Origin: Streptomyces sp. ML-6
GTDB taxonomy: Bacteria; Actinomycetota; Actinomycetes; Streptomycetales; Streptomycetaceae
DNA length: 64,000 nucleotides
Direction of reading: 5' to 3'
NCBI RefSeq assembly: GCF_030116705.1
Contig: NZ_JAOTIK010000004.1
Span: 1-64,000, forward strand
Position numbers and translations under genes: made by a program. The notes under the pieces are model-generated. The model did no database searches. It worked only from the letters and a program-made list of their open reading frames with translations, and was not told the DNA's origin. Every line of letters begins with the position of its first letter. The first letter of the stretch is position 1. Positions 56,773 through 64,000 of this stretch are shown in pieces.

Positions 56773-59070
56773 TCAGGCGCCGTATGCCTTGAACGCGATC
56801 ACATGGGCGTGCCGTGCCCCGTGCGTGGCGTCCACGACGAGGCGCAGCGCGTCGGTGCGCACGGGGCCGCCGTCGGGGTTTTCGAGCCGGTGCACGCGGT
56901 GGCGGCGGCGGTTGTCCGTCACCGTGAGCAGGGTGTGCCAGGTGCCGTCGGGTTCGCGGCTCTGGACGCGGTAGTCGCGGACCAGTTCCGGCATGATCTC
57001 GAACGGGGTGCGGTGGCGGTGCAGGTTGTTGAGGTACTCGTCGACGTCGTCGTCGAACACCACGCGTGTTTCGGTGAGCTGCTGTTGTTCGTCCCAGTCC
57101 AGGAGCAGCCACTGGGCGGCCTGTTCGGGGTCGGGCAGGGGTGCGGAGGACCACATCTGGGGGCCCTTGTAGGGCCGCTGGTATCCGCCGACGGCGCGCT
57201 GGGGCAGGAAGGCGGTGGTGTCGGGGGTGGCGCGGAAGGCGAAGGTGTGGCGGCGCAGGCCGCGGGCCTGCCATTCCAGGACGAGCTGGCCGTCCTCTTC
57301 GGGGATGTCGTGGTCGACGGCTGCGTCTCCTTCGGCCCTGCTGCGCAGGGCGAGGACGCCGTCGGTGCGTTCGGGGAGCAGGACCAGGGCGGTGTCCGGG
57401 CAGGCGCGGACGATCAGGACGGCGTTGTGCGGGGTGTCGGGGCGGTGGTCGAGGCGGGCGGTGACCCAGTGGGGGCCGTCGGCCGGGGCGGTGACGGTGG
57501 TGGTGAGGAGGTGGTCGGTGGGGACGGCGTTCTCGGGGCGGCCGGTGTTCCACAGTTCCACGGTCAGTTCGCGGGCCTGGCCGGGGGCGCCGTGGACGAG
57601 CAGGTCGACCGTGTCGAGTGCGGGGTCCACGGGGAGGAGCAGGGCGAGGTCGCGGGTGAGGGGGTAGGGCTCGCCGGGGGTGGCGGGTGCGGGTTCGGCG
57701 GCCAGGCGGGTCTGGTGCGAGGAGGCGGTGACGCGGGCGGTGCGGGCGAGGTTGTCGGGGTCGTCGTCGGCGAGGCCGATGACGGAGGCGTCCTGGCGCA
57801 GGAGGGTGCGGCGGACCAGGTCGGGGTGCTGGGTGGCCAGTTCGCGGGGGGTGAGGTTCTTGGTGGTGCACAGGGCGGCGGCGGTGCCGGCGGCTTCGCC
57901 GAGGGTGGCGCAGGTGGCCATGACGCGGGTGGCGCCGAAGGCGATGTGGGTGGCGGAGATGTTGCGTCCGGCGAACAGGAGGTTGGTGACGTTGGCGGAG
58001 TAGAGGCAGCGCAGGGGTATGTGGAAGATGCCGTCGGCGTAGCGCTGGCGGGCGCCGGGTTCATCGGCGTACATGCCTTGTGCGGGGTGGAGGTCGACGG
58101 ACCAGCCGCCGAAGGCGACGCGGTCGGTGAACTGGCGTTGTTCGAGGATGTCCTGCTGGGTGAGGATGTGGTCGCCGAGGAAGCGGCGGTATTCGCGTTT
58201 GCCGGGGAGGCTGCCGACCCATTCGAGGGTGAGGTTCTCGGCGTCGGGGAACTGGCCGGAGTTCTTGATGTGGTCCCAGATGCCCATGATCACGGCCTGG
58301 AGTTCGTCGCGGATGCGTTCGTTGTCGTGGACGGTGTCGAGTTCGCCGCCCCATTCGATCCACCAGTAGTCGCAGCCGTTGTCGCCGGTGCGCAGGACGC
58401 GGTTGCGCAGGATGGGGGTGGTGGTGAGGTCGCGGGCGTAGGTGGGGGGGACGAATTTGACGGGGCGGCCGGTGTCCTTGGTGTGGAAGAGGATGGTGGA
58501 GCCGAGGAGGGCTCCGTCGGCTTCCTGGGGGGCCCAGGGTTCGCCGAATTCGGCTTGTGCTTCGCGGCCGATGCGGTGGTGGGCGCCGGCGAGGTGGCCG
58601 AGCAGGCCGTCGCCGGTGCAGTCGAGGAACTGCTGGGCGTGGAAGGTGATGCGGCGTTCGGAGCCCATCATCCAGCCGGTGCAGGAGTGGATCTGGCGTG
58701 CGTCGTCGGGGCCGGTGGTGTGGGCTTCCCGGACGTCGGTGTTGAGGTAGAGGTCGATGTTGGGTTCGGCGCGTACGGCGTCGAGGACGACCTGGTCCCA
58801 GTAGTAGGGGTTGCCTTCGGGGTTGCGGTACTGGTTCTCGGTGTACAGCTCGCCCATGATGCCGGTTTCGCGGGCCCAGCGGTGGACGCCGTGTGCGGTG
58901 GCGCCGCAGACCCAGACGCGGATCTCGCTGCTGGCGTTGCCGCCCAGGACGGGGCGGTTGTTGACCAGGGCGACGCGCCGGCCGAGGCGGGCGGCCGCGA
59001 TGGCCGCGCAGGTCCCGGCCAGGCCGCCGCCGATGACGGCGATGTCGTAGTGGGCGTCTTCTTCCCGCAC
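56773..59070 (-). CDS. FAD-dependent oxidoreductase with C-terminal carbohydrate-binding-like domain
   Basis: A 765-residue protein; GTG 59070 chosen because GGAGG precedes it by seven bases. The N-terminal FAD_oxidored domain has the dinucleotide motif IAVIGGGLAGTCAAIAAARLG, then VLGGNASSEIRVW, QFLDCTGDGLLGHLAG and LLFAGRNISATHIAFGATR. The last 250 residues are beta-rich (TAFLPQRAVGGYQRPYKGP, WLLLDWDEQQQLTETRVVF), like a discoidin-type binding domain. Such proteins accompany sugar-uptake loci and probably oxidise a sugar or uronide. No signal peptide. Divergent from the ABC operon. Confidence 0.85.
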   Translation of the reverse strand: MREEDAHYDIAVIGGGLAGTCAAIAAARLGRRVALVNNRPVLGGNASSEIRVWVCGATAHGVHRWARETGIMGELYTENQYRNPEGNPYYWDQVVLDAVRAEPNIDLYLNTDVREAHTTGPDDARQIHSCTGWMMGSERRITFHAQQFLDCTGDGLLGHLAGAHHRIGREAQAEFGEPWAPQEADGALLGSTILFHTKDTGRPVKFVPPTYARDLTTTPILRNRVLRTGDNGCDYWWIEWGGELDTVHDNERIRDELQAVIMGIWDHIKNSGQFPDAENLTLEWVGSLPGKREYRRFLGDHILTQQDILEQRQFTDRVAFGGWSVDLHPAQGMYADEPGARQRYADGIFHIPLRCLYSANVTNLLFAGRNISATHIAFGATRVMATCATLGEAAGTAAALCTTKNLTPRELATQHPDLVRRTLLRQDASVIGLADDDPDNLARTARVTASSHQTRLAAEPAPATPGEPYPLTRDLALLLPVDPALDTVDLLVHGAPGQARELTVELWNTGRPENAVPTDHLLTTTVTAPADGPHWVTARLDHRPDTPHNAVLIVRACPDTALVLLPERTDGVLALRSRAEGDAAVDHDIPEEDGQLVLEWQARGLRRHTFAFRATPDTTAFLPQRAVGGYQRPYKGPQMWSSAPLPDPEQAAQWLLLDWDEQQQLTETRVVFDDDVDEYLNNLHRHRTPFEIMPELVRDYRVQSREPDGTWHTLLTVTDNRRRHRVHRLENPDGGPVRTDALRLVVDATHGARHAHVIAFKAYGA

Positions 59071-59150
59071 GGTGCGGCCTCCTTGGTGTGAAGCTCGGAT
59101 ACGCTCCGGTGTAACGGAGCGGCCTTGAACGTACATCACATGCATATAGT

Positions 59151-59165
59151 GCAACCACTATTCAG
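59151..59165 (+). promoter_or_regulatory. IclR-type operator 2
   Basis: TGCAA-CCACT-ATTCA, the same 5-5-5 layout as the autoregulatory site, with the second half degenerate. It is followed 21 bases later by GCTGTAG, as at 62860. Confidence 0.6.
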
Positions 59166-59332
59166 CTAGTGGGATGTGCTGTAGATTTCCGGCGCAGTCG
59201 ACGATGCCGTCGCCGTGGGCCGACGGCTGGATTCGGCCTGTTCGGCGATGCCGCCGTCCTGCTATGGAACCGGCGTTTCGCCAGCCAGAAGGGTTGACGC
59301 CGTCGCGCGATATGGAGAACGATCCCGCATGC

Positions 59333-59347
59333 TGCAACTTGCGTTCA
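59333..59347 (+). promoter_or_regulatory. IclR-type operator 3
   Basis: TGCAA-CTTGC-GTTCA, 158 bp before the first permease gene. Shares TGCAACTT and GTTCA with the site at 62860. Confidence 0.55.
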
Positions 59348-59504
59348 ATGGAGCATGCATGGCATTCACACAGGGGCCCGGCCGGGACTGGGGACGGGGC
59401 GCGTCGGCGCCCGCGCCCGGCCGTGCCGCGCCCGCCCTCCGGCGCGCGGCCCGTCGTGCCATGCCCCGTACCACCGCTCCCGCACCGTTCGAGAGGACAC
59501 ACCC

Positions 59505-60452
59505 ATGAGTACGGCCGCACCTCCTCACAAGGCCGCACCCCCCCGCACAGCCCCCGCGCGCCGCGGGCGCCTCGGCGGGCGGCTCTCCAACGGCGCGTTC
59601 GCACTGCTGCTGACCGCACCGGGGCTCGCCCTGTTCGCGACGATCATCATCTATCCGCTGGTGTCGGCGCTCTTCACGGGTTTCTTCAAGCAGGACCTGC
59701 GGCTGCCGGGCCGTGAGTTCGTCGGTCTGGAGAACTTCGCGCACTGGCTGGACGGCGACTTCCTCACGATCCTCGAGCAGACGATGGTCTTCACCGTCGG
59801 CGCGACGATCGTGCCCTTCGTGATCGGCTTCGCGCTCGCGCTCGCGCTGAACTCGGGCCTGAAGGGCAGCGGCTTCCTGCGCGGCCTGTTCCTGTTCCCG
59901 TGGGTGATCCCGGGCGTGGTGATCTCCTTCCTGTGGATGTGGATCTTCAACGCGAACTACGGCGTGCTCAACGGCATCCTGATGAAGGCCGGGATCATCG
60001 AGGAGTCCGTCTCCTGGCTCGGCCAGCCCGGCACCGCCATGCTCGCCGTCATCATCACCAAGACCTGGGCGAGCTTCCCCTGGATGATGGTGATGCTGCT
60101 GGCCGGCCTGCAGACCGTGCCCAAGGAGCTGCACGAGGCGGCCGCGATGGACGGGGCGGGAGCGGTGCGGCGCTTCTTCGCCGTGACCTGGCCGCAGGTG
60201 CGCGGGGTCGCCTCGATCGTGCTGCTGCTGGAGTTCATCTGGAACTTCCAGCACTTCGACACCATCTACGTGCTCACCGGCGGCGGCCCGGCCGGCGCCA
60301 CCGAGACCTTCGCGACCGCCGTGTACCAGACCGCCTTCAAGGGCTTCGACATCGGCCGGGCGACCGCGCTGGGCGGCCTGTGGATGCTGCTCCTGCTGCT
60401 CCTGGTCGTCGTCTACATCCGGATCACCGAGCGGAAGGGCGACGCCCGATGA
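59505..60452 (+). CDS. ABC sugar transporter permease 1 (MalF type)
   Basis: A 315-residue membrane protein from ATG 59505. Six transmembrane helices after a basic N-terminus. The EAA loop is LHEAAAMDGAGAVRRFFAVTWP and the last segment is IYVLTGGGPAGATETFATAVY, both characteristic of CUT1 sugar permeases. Overlaps permease 2 as ATGA. No ATPase gene is in the operon; in Streptomyces the shared ATPase MsiK usually serves such systems. Confidence 0.92.
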   Translation: MSTAAPPHKAAPPRTAPARRGRLGGRLSNGAFALLLTAPGLALFATIIIYPLVSALFTGFFKQDLRLPGREFVGLENFAHWLDGDFLTILEQTMVFTVGATIVPFVIGFALALALNSGLKGSGFLRGLFLFPWVIPGVVISFLWMWIFNANYGVLNGILMKAGIIEESVSWLGQPGTAMLAVIITKTWASFPWMMVMLLAGLQTVPKELHEAAAMDGAGAVRRFFAVTWPQVRGVASIVLLLEFIWNFQHFDTIYVLTGGGPAGATETFATAVYQTAFKGFDIGRATALGGLWMLLLLLLVVVYIRITERKGDAR

Positions 60453-61372
60453 CCTCCACGACCTCCACGACCCCGCTGTCGGGCACCGGACGGCACCGCA
60501 CGCGCACCGCACCCGCCGGGCGCACCTCGCGGCGCCGGATCCGCAAGGACCTGCTGCGTTCGCGGATCGCCGCCTGGAGCGCGGTCCTGGTGATCGGCGC
60601 GTTCGGCATGCTGCCGGTGTACTGGCTGCTGGCCACCGCCCTCAGCAGCCCCGAGCAGACCTTCCAGTTCCCGCCGAAGCTGGTCCCCACCGACATCACC
60701 TTCGACAACTTCACGGCCCTGGCCGAGAACGAGCAGCTGATCTCGTACCTGGTCAATTCCCTGATCGTGGCCTCGATCACCGCCGTGCTGAGCGTGGTGG
60801 TCGCCACGTACATGGGCTACTCGTTCTCCAAGTTCCGCTACCGGGGGCGGCGCTCGCTGATGCACCTGGTGCTGGCCTCCCAGATGTTCCCCCAGGCGCT
60901 GCTGCTGGTGACGCTGTACGCGGTGTTCTCCAGTTTCGGGCTGCTGAACACGTACACCGCCCTGGTGCTGTCCTTCACCACGTTCACGATGCCGCTGTGC
61001 GTGTGGATGCTGAAGGGCATCTTCGACACCATCCCCGACGCCCTGCTGGAGGCCGCCTCCATCGACGGCGCGTCGCGGTGGCGGACGCTGCACTCCGTGG
61101 TGGCGCCGCTGGCCGCGCCCGGGATGATCGCGGCAGGCCTGTTCGCCTTCGTCCGCGGCTGGAACGACTTCATCTTCGCCGTCACGCTGGCCGACAAGGA
61201 GAAGCAGACCCTGCCCCCCGGCCTGGTCTCCACCTACATCGGCGAGTTCCAGACCGCGTGGCCCGAGCTGATGGCCGCCTCGCTCGTCGTGTCGGTCCCG
61301 GTGGTCATCGCCTTCATGTTCCTCCAGCGCTACCTCGTCGGCGGCATGACCGCCGGCTCGGTCAAGAGCTGA
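60449..61372 (+). CDS. ABC sugar transporter permease 2 (MalG type)
   Basis: A 307-residue membrane protein from ATG 60449 with a Thr/Arg-rich N-terminal tail, six helices and the EAA loop LLEAASIDGASRWRTLHSVV. GWNDFIFAVTL and TYIGEFQTAWPELMAASLV near the end are typical of CUT1 MalG-type subunits. Partners with permease 1. Confidence 0.92.
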   Translation: MTSTTSTTPLSGTGRHRTRTAPAGRTSRRRIRKDLLRSRIAAWSAVLVIGAFGMLPVYWLLATALSSPEQTFQFPPKLVPTDITFDNFTALAENEQLISYLVNSLIVASITAVLSVVVATYMGYSFSKFRYRGRRSLMHLVLASQMFPQALLLVTLYAVFSSFGLLNTYTALVLSFTTFTMPLCVWMLKGIFDTIPDALLEAASIDGASRWRTLHSVVAPLAAPGMIAAGLFAFVRGWNDFIFAVTLADKEKQTLPPGLVSTYIGEFQTAWPELMAASLVVSVPVVIAFMFLQRYLVGGMTAGSVKS

Positions 61373-61450
61373 AGCCGGCGGGCCCCGTCCCCCGCCCCCC
61401 CTCCCCCCACCTGCCCCTTTTCCGCCCACTCCCCCATCCATGGAGACACC

Positions 61451-62752
61451 ATGACCACCTCTGGCATCAGCCGGCGCGGCGCGCTGCGCATGTTCGGCAT
61501 CGGCGCGCTCGGCGTGGCCGGCGCCGGCGTGCTGGGCGCCTGCGCGCCGTCCGGCGCGAGCTCCTCCTCCAACGGAGGCGACACGAAGTCCAAGGACTTC
61601 GACTTCACCTCCTGGTCGCTCAACGAGGAGGCCGCCAAGCCGGCGATCGAGAAGATCATCAAGGCGTGGGAGAAGGCCGAGGGCTCCAGGATCCGCGCGG
61701 TCTCGTACCCCTACAACGAGTACCTGAGCCAGCTCACCCTCAAGCTCGGCGGCGGGGAGACCACCGGCGCGGTGCACCTGGACATCGCCTGGCTGGCCGC
61801 GGTGGCGCAGATGGGCAAGCTCGCCGACCTGAGCGCGGTGGCCCTCAAGGGCGGCTACACGAACGTGGCGCTGGACAGCGGCATGTACGACGGCAAGCAG
61901 TACGGCCTGCCGTGGAACACCGGCTCGATCGGTGTGATCGCCAACTCCAAGCTCCTGGCGAAGGCCGGAATCAAGAAGCACCCCACCACCATCGAGGAGT
62001 TCGAGGACGCGCTGCGGGAGCTGAAGGGGCTGGGCGGCGGCATCGTGCCCTACGCCGCGGCCACCAAGGTCGCGCAGCTCAAGGACATCTTCCCGTGGAT
62101 GCAGACCTTCGGGTGCACGCTGCTGGAGGGCAACAAGGTCACCATCGGCGACGACGCCTCCGTCGACGCGGTCACCTGGTACAAGAAGCTGCACGACGAG
62201 AAGCTGATCGCCGCGGACGTGGACCGCTTCGACGCGCGTGCCCTGTTCGGGCAGGGCAAGGCCGCCTTCTACGACGACGCCATCATCGGCAAGGGCGTGA
62301 CCGCGGCCCAGTCCAAGGACAAGACGCTGGCCGACGCGATGCAGCCGATGAAGCGCCCGGTGCTGCGCGCCGGTGACAAGCCCCAGGCGCTGCTGTGGGG
62401 CGGTGTGATCGCCATCGTCAAGGGCAAGGGGCAGGACGCGGCGACGCAGTTCGCGCTGCACGCCACCTCCGACCGGGCCACCACCACCCAGTACTTCACC
62501 GAGCGCGCCCTGCCGCCGTCGACCACCGCGGGCCTGTCCGACCCGAAGGTCGCCGAGGACACCTTCACCACCCAGTGGACCGAGAAGATCACCGACACGG
62601 CCACCGGCAGCCCCTTCTGGCAGTACGCGCAGAACGCCCAGATCGAGGAGGCCGTGGCCAAGCAGGTCCAGGCCGTCCTGGTGGGCAAGGAGAAGCCGAA
62701 GGACGCGATGAGGAAGGCCGCCGAGGAGGTCACCGACCTCATCAAGCGCTGA
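61451..62752 (+). CDS. ABC sugar-binding lipoprotein
   Basis: A 433-residue protein from ATG 61451. N-terminal Tat/lipoprotein signal with Arg8-Arg9 and lipobox LGAC31, then a family-1 extracellular solute-binding domain (IIKAWEKAEG, YGLPWNTGSIGVIAN, AFYDDAIIGKG). Anchored outside the membrane to deliver an oligosaccharide to the permeases. The permease-permease-binding-protein order is less usual than binding protein first. Confidence 0.92.
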   Translation: MTTSGISRRGALRMFGIGALGVAGAGVLGACAPSGASSSSNGGDTKSKDFDFTSWSLNEEAAKPAIEKIIKAWEKAEGSRIRAVSYPYNEYLSQLTLKLGGGETTGAVHLDIAWLAAVAQMGKLADLSAVALKGGYTNVALDSGMYDGKQYGLPWNTGSIGVIANSKLLAKAGIKKHPTTIEEFEDALRELKGLGGGIVPYAAATKVAQLKDIFPWMQTFGCTLLEGNKVTIGDDASVDAVTWYKKLHDEKLIAADVDRFDARALFGQGKAAFYDDAIIGKGVTAAQSKDKTLADAMQPMKRPVLRAGDKPQALLWGGVIAIVKGKGQDAATQFALHATSDRATTTQYFTERALPPSTTAGLSDPKVAEDTFTTQWTEKITDTATGSPFWQYAQNAQIEEAVAKQVQAVLVGKEKPKDAMRKAAEEVTDLIKR

Positions 62753-62775
62753 ACCGGCACCCGGCGCCCCAGGGG

Positions 62776-62806
62776 CCCGGCACGGACCGCGACGGTCCGT
62801 GCCGGG
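62776..62806 (+). terminator. hairpin terminator of ABC operon
   Basis: Perfect 14-bp arms CCCGGCACGGACCG and complement with a CGA loop, 24 bp after the stop. Confidence 0.8.
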
Positions 62807-62859
62807 CCTCTGGCCTTTCCGCACACGTATTCCTCAGGGCGTATTTCAGATCCGTATTG

Positions 62860-62874
62860 TGCAACTTCTGTTCA
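62860..62874 (+). promoter_or_regulatory. IclR-type operator 4
   Basis: TGCAA-CTTCT-GTTCA, 114 bp before the BNR gene start. Sits in the 40-bp block shared with 59148-59190, including the trailing GCTGTAG. Confidence 0.6.
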
Positions 62875-62987
62875 TGATCCGGGATCCGCTGTAGGCTCCC
62901 GGCGCGGCGGAGGGGCGGGCCGGCCTGCGGGGCCGCTTCCCGCCCCGCCCGCACCGTCTCCACCCCACGCCCGCGAAGGAGTTCACC

Positions 62988-64000
62988 TTGCGACGTCCCA
63001 CGGCACGCGCGTACGCCGCCTCGGCCGCGGCCCTGGCCGCCCTGCTCACGGCCCTGCCGGCCGCCCACGCCGACAGCACCGACAGCGCCGGGGGCACGGC
63101 GGCCGCGGCGACGGTGATCGAGAAGGTCCCGTACGCGATGGACTCGTCGAACCAGGCCGCCTGGTGGACGCCGGTCGCCACGTACAAGGGCCGCGGCCAG
63201 TACACGTACTTCGCCTTCAACGAGCCCGGCTCGACGGCCGCCACGCACCGCCCGGCCATCGCCCGGCGCGACCCCGACGGGGTCTGGAGCCGGCTTCCGC
63301 TGCTGAACAGCAACGGGCAGCAGGCCGAGTTCCCCGACGACAACGGGCACAACCAGCCCTCCGTGGCGCGCGACGGCAGCGGCCGCCTGCACGTGTTCGC
63401 CTCCATGCACGCCAGCTCCTGGCGCTACTTCCGCACCGAGGCCCCCGGCACCGACGTCACCGACCACGCGGCCGAACTGCCCGACCAGGGCGTGGGCATC
63501 ACCTACCCCGTCGTGACCACCGCGCCCAACGGCGACCTGTACCTGGCCGCCCGGGTCGGCTCCGGCGCCGACCAGCGGCCCGGCAAGCTGTACCGCTGGG
63601 ACAACGCCGCCGCGCGCTGGAGCACGGTCGCCACCTTCGCCGGGGCGCTGAACCGCTCCGTGTACCCCGACGACCTGACGGTGGACGCCGCCGGGCGCGT
63701 GCACCTGCTGTACGAGTGGGCCAAGGCCCCGGCGACCGCGTTCCGCCACCAGCTGTCCTACCTGCGCTACGACCCGGCGACCGGCGCCTTCGCCGACAGC
63801 ACGGGCGCGGCCGTCACCACCCCGGTCACCCCCGCCACCTCCGACGTGATCCAGGACCTCACCGCGGGCGAGGAGTGGAGCATCGACAACGCCTACACCG
63901 GCCCGGCGGTGCAGAGCGCCAAGCTCACCCTGGACGGCTCCGCCCCGAAGGTCGCCTACCGCTACCGCTCGGCCGACAGCGGCGGCAACTTCCGCGTGCA
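62988..64000 (+). CDS. secreted BNR-repeat protein, possible polysaccharide lyase (runs off window)
   Basis: Starts at TTG 62988 with GAAGGAG nine bases upstream; 337 codons present and still open at the window end. A Sec signal peptide (basic RRPTARAY, hydrophobic core, cleavage after AHA) is followed by a beta-propeller: PDDNGHNQPSVARDGSGRLH (the DGHNxP-like motif), FASMHASSWRYFR, GITYPVVTTAPNGDLYLAAR and LYEWAKAP. This matches the BNR_4-type family that includes PL24/PL25 ulvan and related lyases. It probably releases the oligosaccharide imported by the ABC system. Family membership is likely; lyase activity is inferred. Confidence 0.75.
   Translation, partial: MRRPTARAYAASAAALAALLTALPAAHADSTDSAGGTAAAATVIEKVPYAMDSSNQAAWWTPVATYKGRGQYTYFAFNEPGSTAATHRPAIARRDPDGVWSRLPLLNSNGQQAEFPDDNGHNQPSVARDGSGRLHVFASMHASSWRYFRTEAPGTDVTDHAAELPDQGVGITYPVVTTAPNGDLYLAARVGSGADQRPGKLYRWDNAAARWSTVATFAGALNRSVYPDDLTVDAAGRVHLLYEWAKAPATAFRHQLSYLRYDPATGAFADSTGAAVTTPVTPATSDVIQDLTAGEEWSIDNAYTGPAVQSAKLTLDGSAPKVAYRYRSADSGGNFRV

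Larger units (their letters stand above)
59071..59504. promoter_or_regulatory. divergent control region of sugar locus
   Basis: A 434-bp gene-free region between the oxidoreductase and ABC genes. Holds two IclR-type sites (59151, 59333). The block 59148-59190, ending GCTGTAG, is repeated upstream of the BNR gene at 62857-62897, marking a common promoter. The short ORF through 59355 is not protein-like. Confidence 0.6.

Noticed and set aside
56803..59091. 762-codon plus-strand frame opposite the FAD oxidoreductase
   Set aside because: Gly/Val/Asp repeats typical of antisense to GC-rich genes; the minus strand has an evident FAD motif.
60413..62824. 803-codon minus-strand frame under the ABC transporter genes
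   Set aside because: Antisense shadow; three unmistakable ABC genes lie on the plus strand.

Overview
The window is high-GC actinobacterial DNA, almost certainly Streptomyces. GC is about 70%, third codon positions are G/C, GTG/TTG starts are common, and ATGA/TGATG overlaps run through the operons. No rRNA, tRNA or CRISPR array was seen. The left two thirds (1-38 kb) read as accessory DNA of a conjugative or linear replicon or chromosome arm. The right third (39-64 kb) is ordinary Streptomyces metabolism broken by insertion-sequence remnants.

Layout. 1-7.2 kb: gene-free palindromic DNA, a P-loop kinase-like gene, a two-HTH protein, a DEAD-like helicase with helicase-associated repeats plus a coupled small gene, and a large unknown gene with its own promoter and operator. 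7.2-10.4 kb: a GNAT / XRE-TPR regulator pair and divergent small genes. 10.7-20.5 kb: an unbroken, translationally coupled conjugative type IV secretion operon (TcpC/VirB8-like, small membrane proteins, VirB4 ATPase, VirB6-like channel, lytic transglycosylase/NlpC-P60). No relaxase or coupling protein is in view. 20.7-33.0 kb: a Tn7-like transposon core (tnsA, tnsB, tnsC, tniQ). Its tnsC is split at the Walker B codons by a 7.3-kb Tn554-family element (two tyrosine recombinases plus a TnpC-like protein, with perfect 12-bp inverted ends). That element carries a Septu-like ptuA/ptuB anti-phage pair. This nested arrangement is the most notable feature. 34.2-37.7 kb: six consecutive hairpins with identical triloops, then a second, intact helicase paralogous to the one at 2.3 kb.

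38-48.9 kb: a decayed IS3 element has truncated a KDPG-type aldolase gene at the edge of a sugar-acid cluster (enolase-superfamily dehydratase, GntR regulator, SDR, rhodopsin-transducer-like protein, MFS sugar porter) with GTCGAC operators. Fragments of IS1182, IS5 and IS110 elements follow, among broken genes. 49-55.4 kb: housekeeping-like singletons (SGNH esterase, YciI, TetR/DUF1772 pair, HIT, VOC). 55.8-64 kb: a carbohydrate-uptake locus with an IclR regulator, FAD oxidoreductase, ABC sugar permeases and binding lipoprotein, and a secreted BNR-type protein. These are tied together by four copies of a 15-bp motif (TGCAA-N5-TTCA/TTGCA).

Data-quality note. At least fifteen otherwise good genes are broken by frameshifts. 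Nearly all are repaired by adding one base to a short G or C run and none by removing one. This points to systematic homopolymer under-calling in the assembly rather than real gene decay. Such genes are annotated here as single CDS spans with the break positions given.
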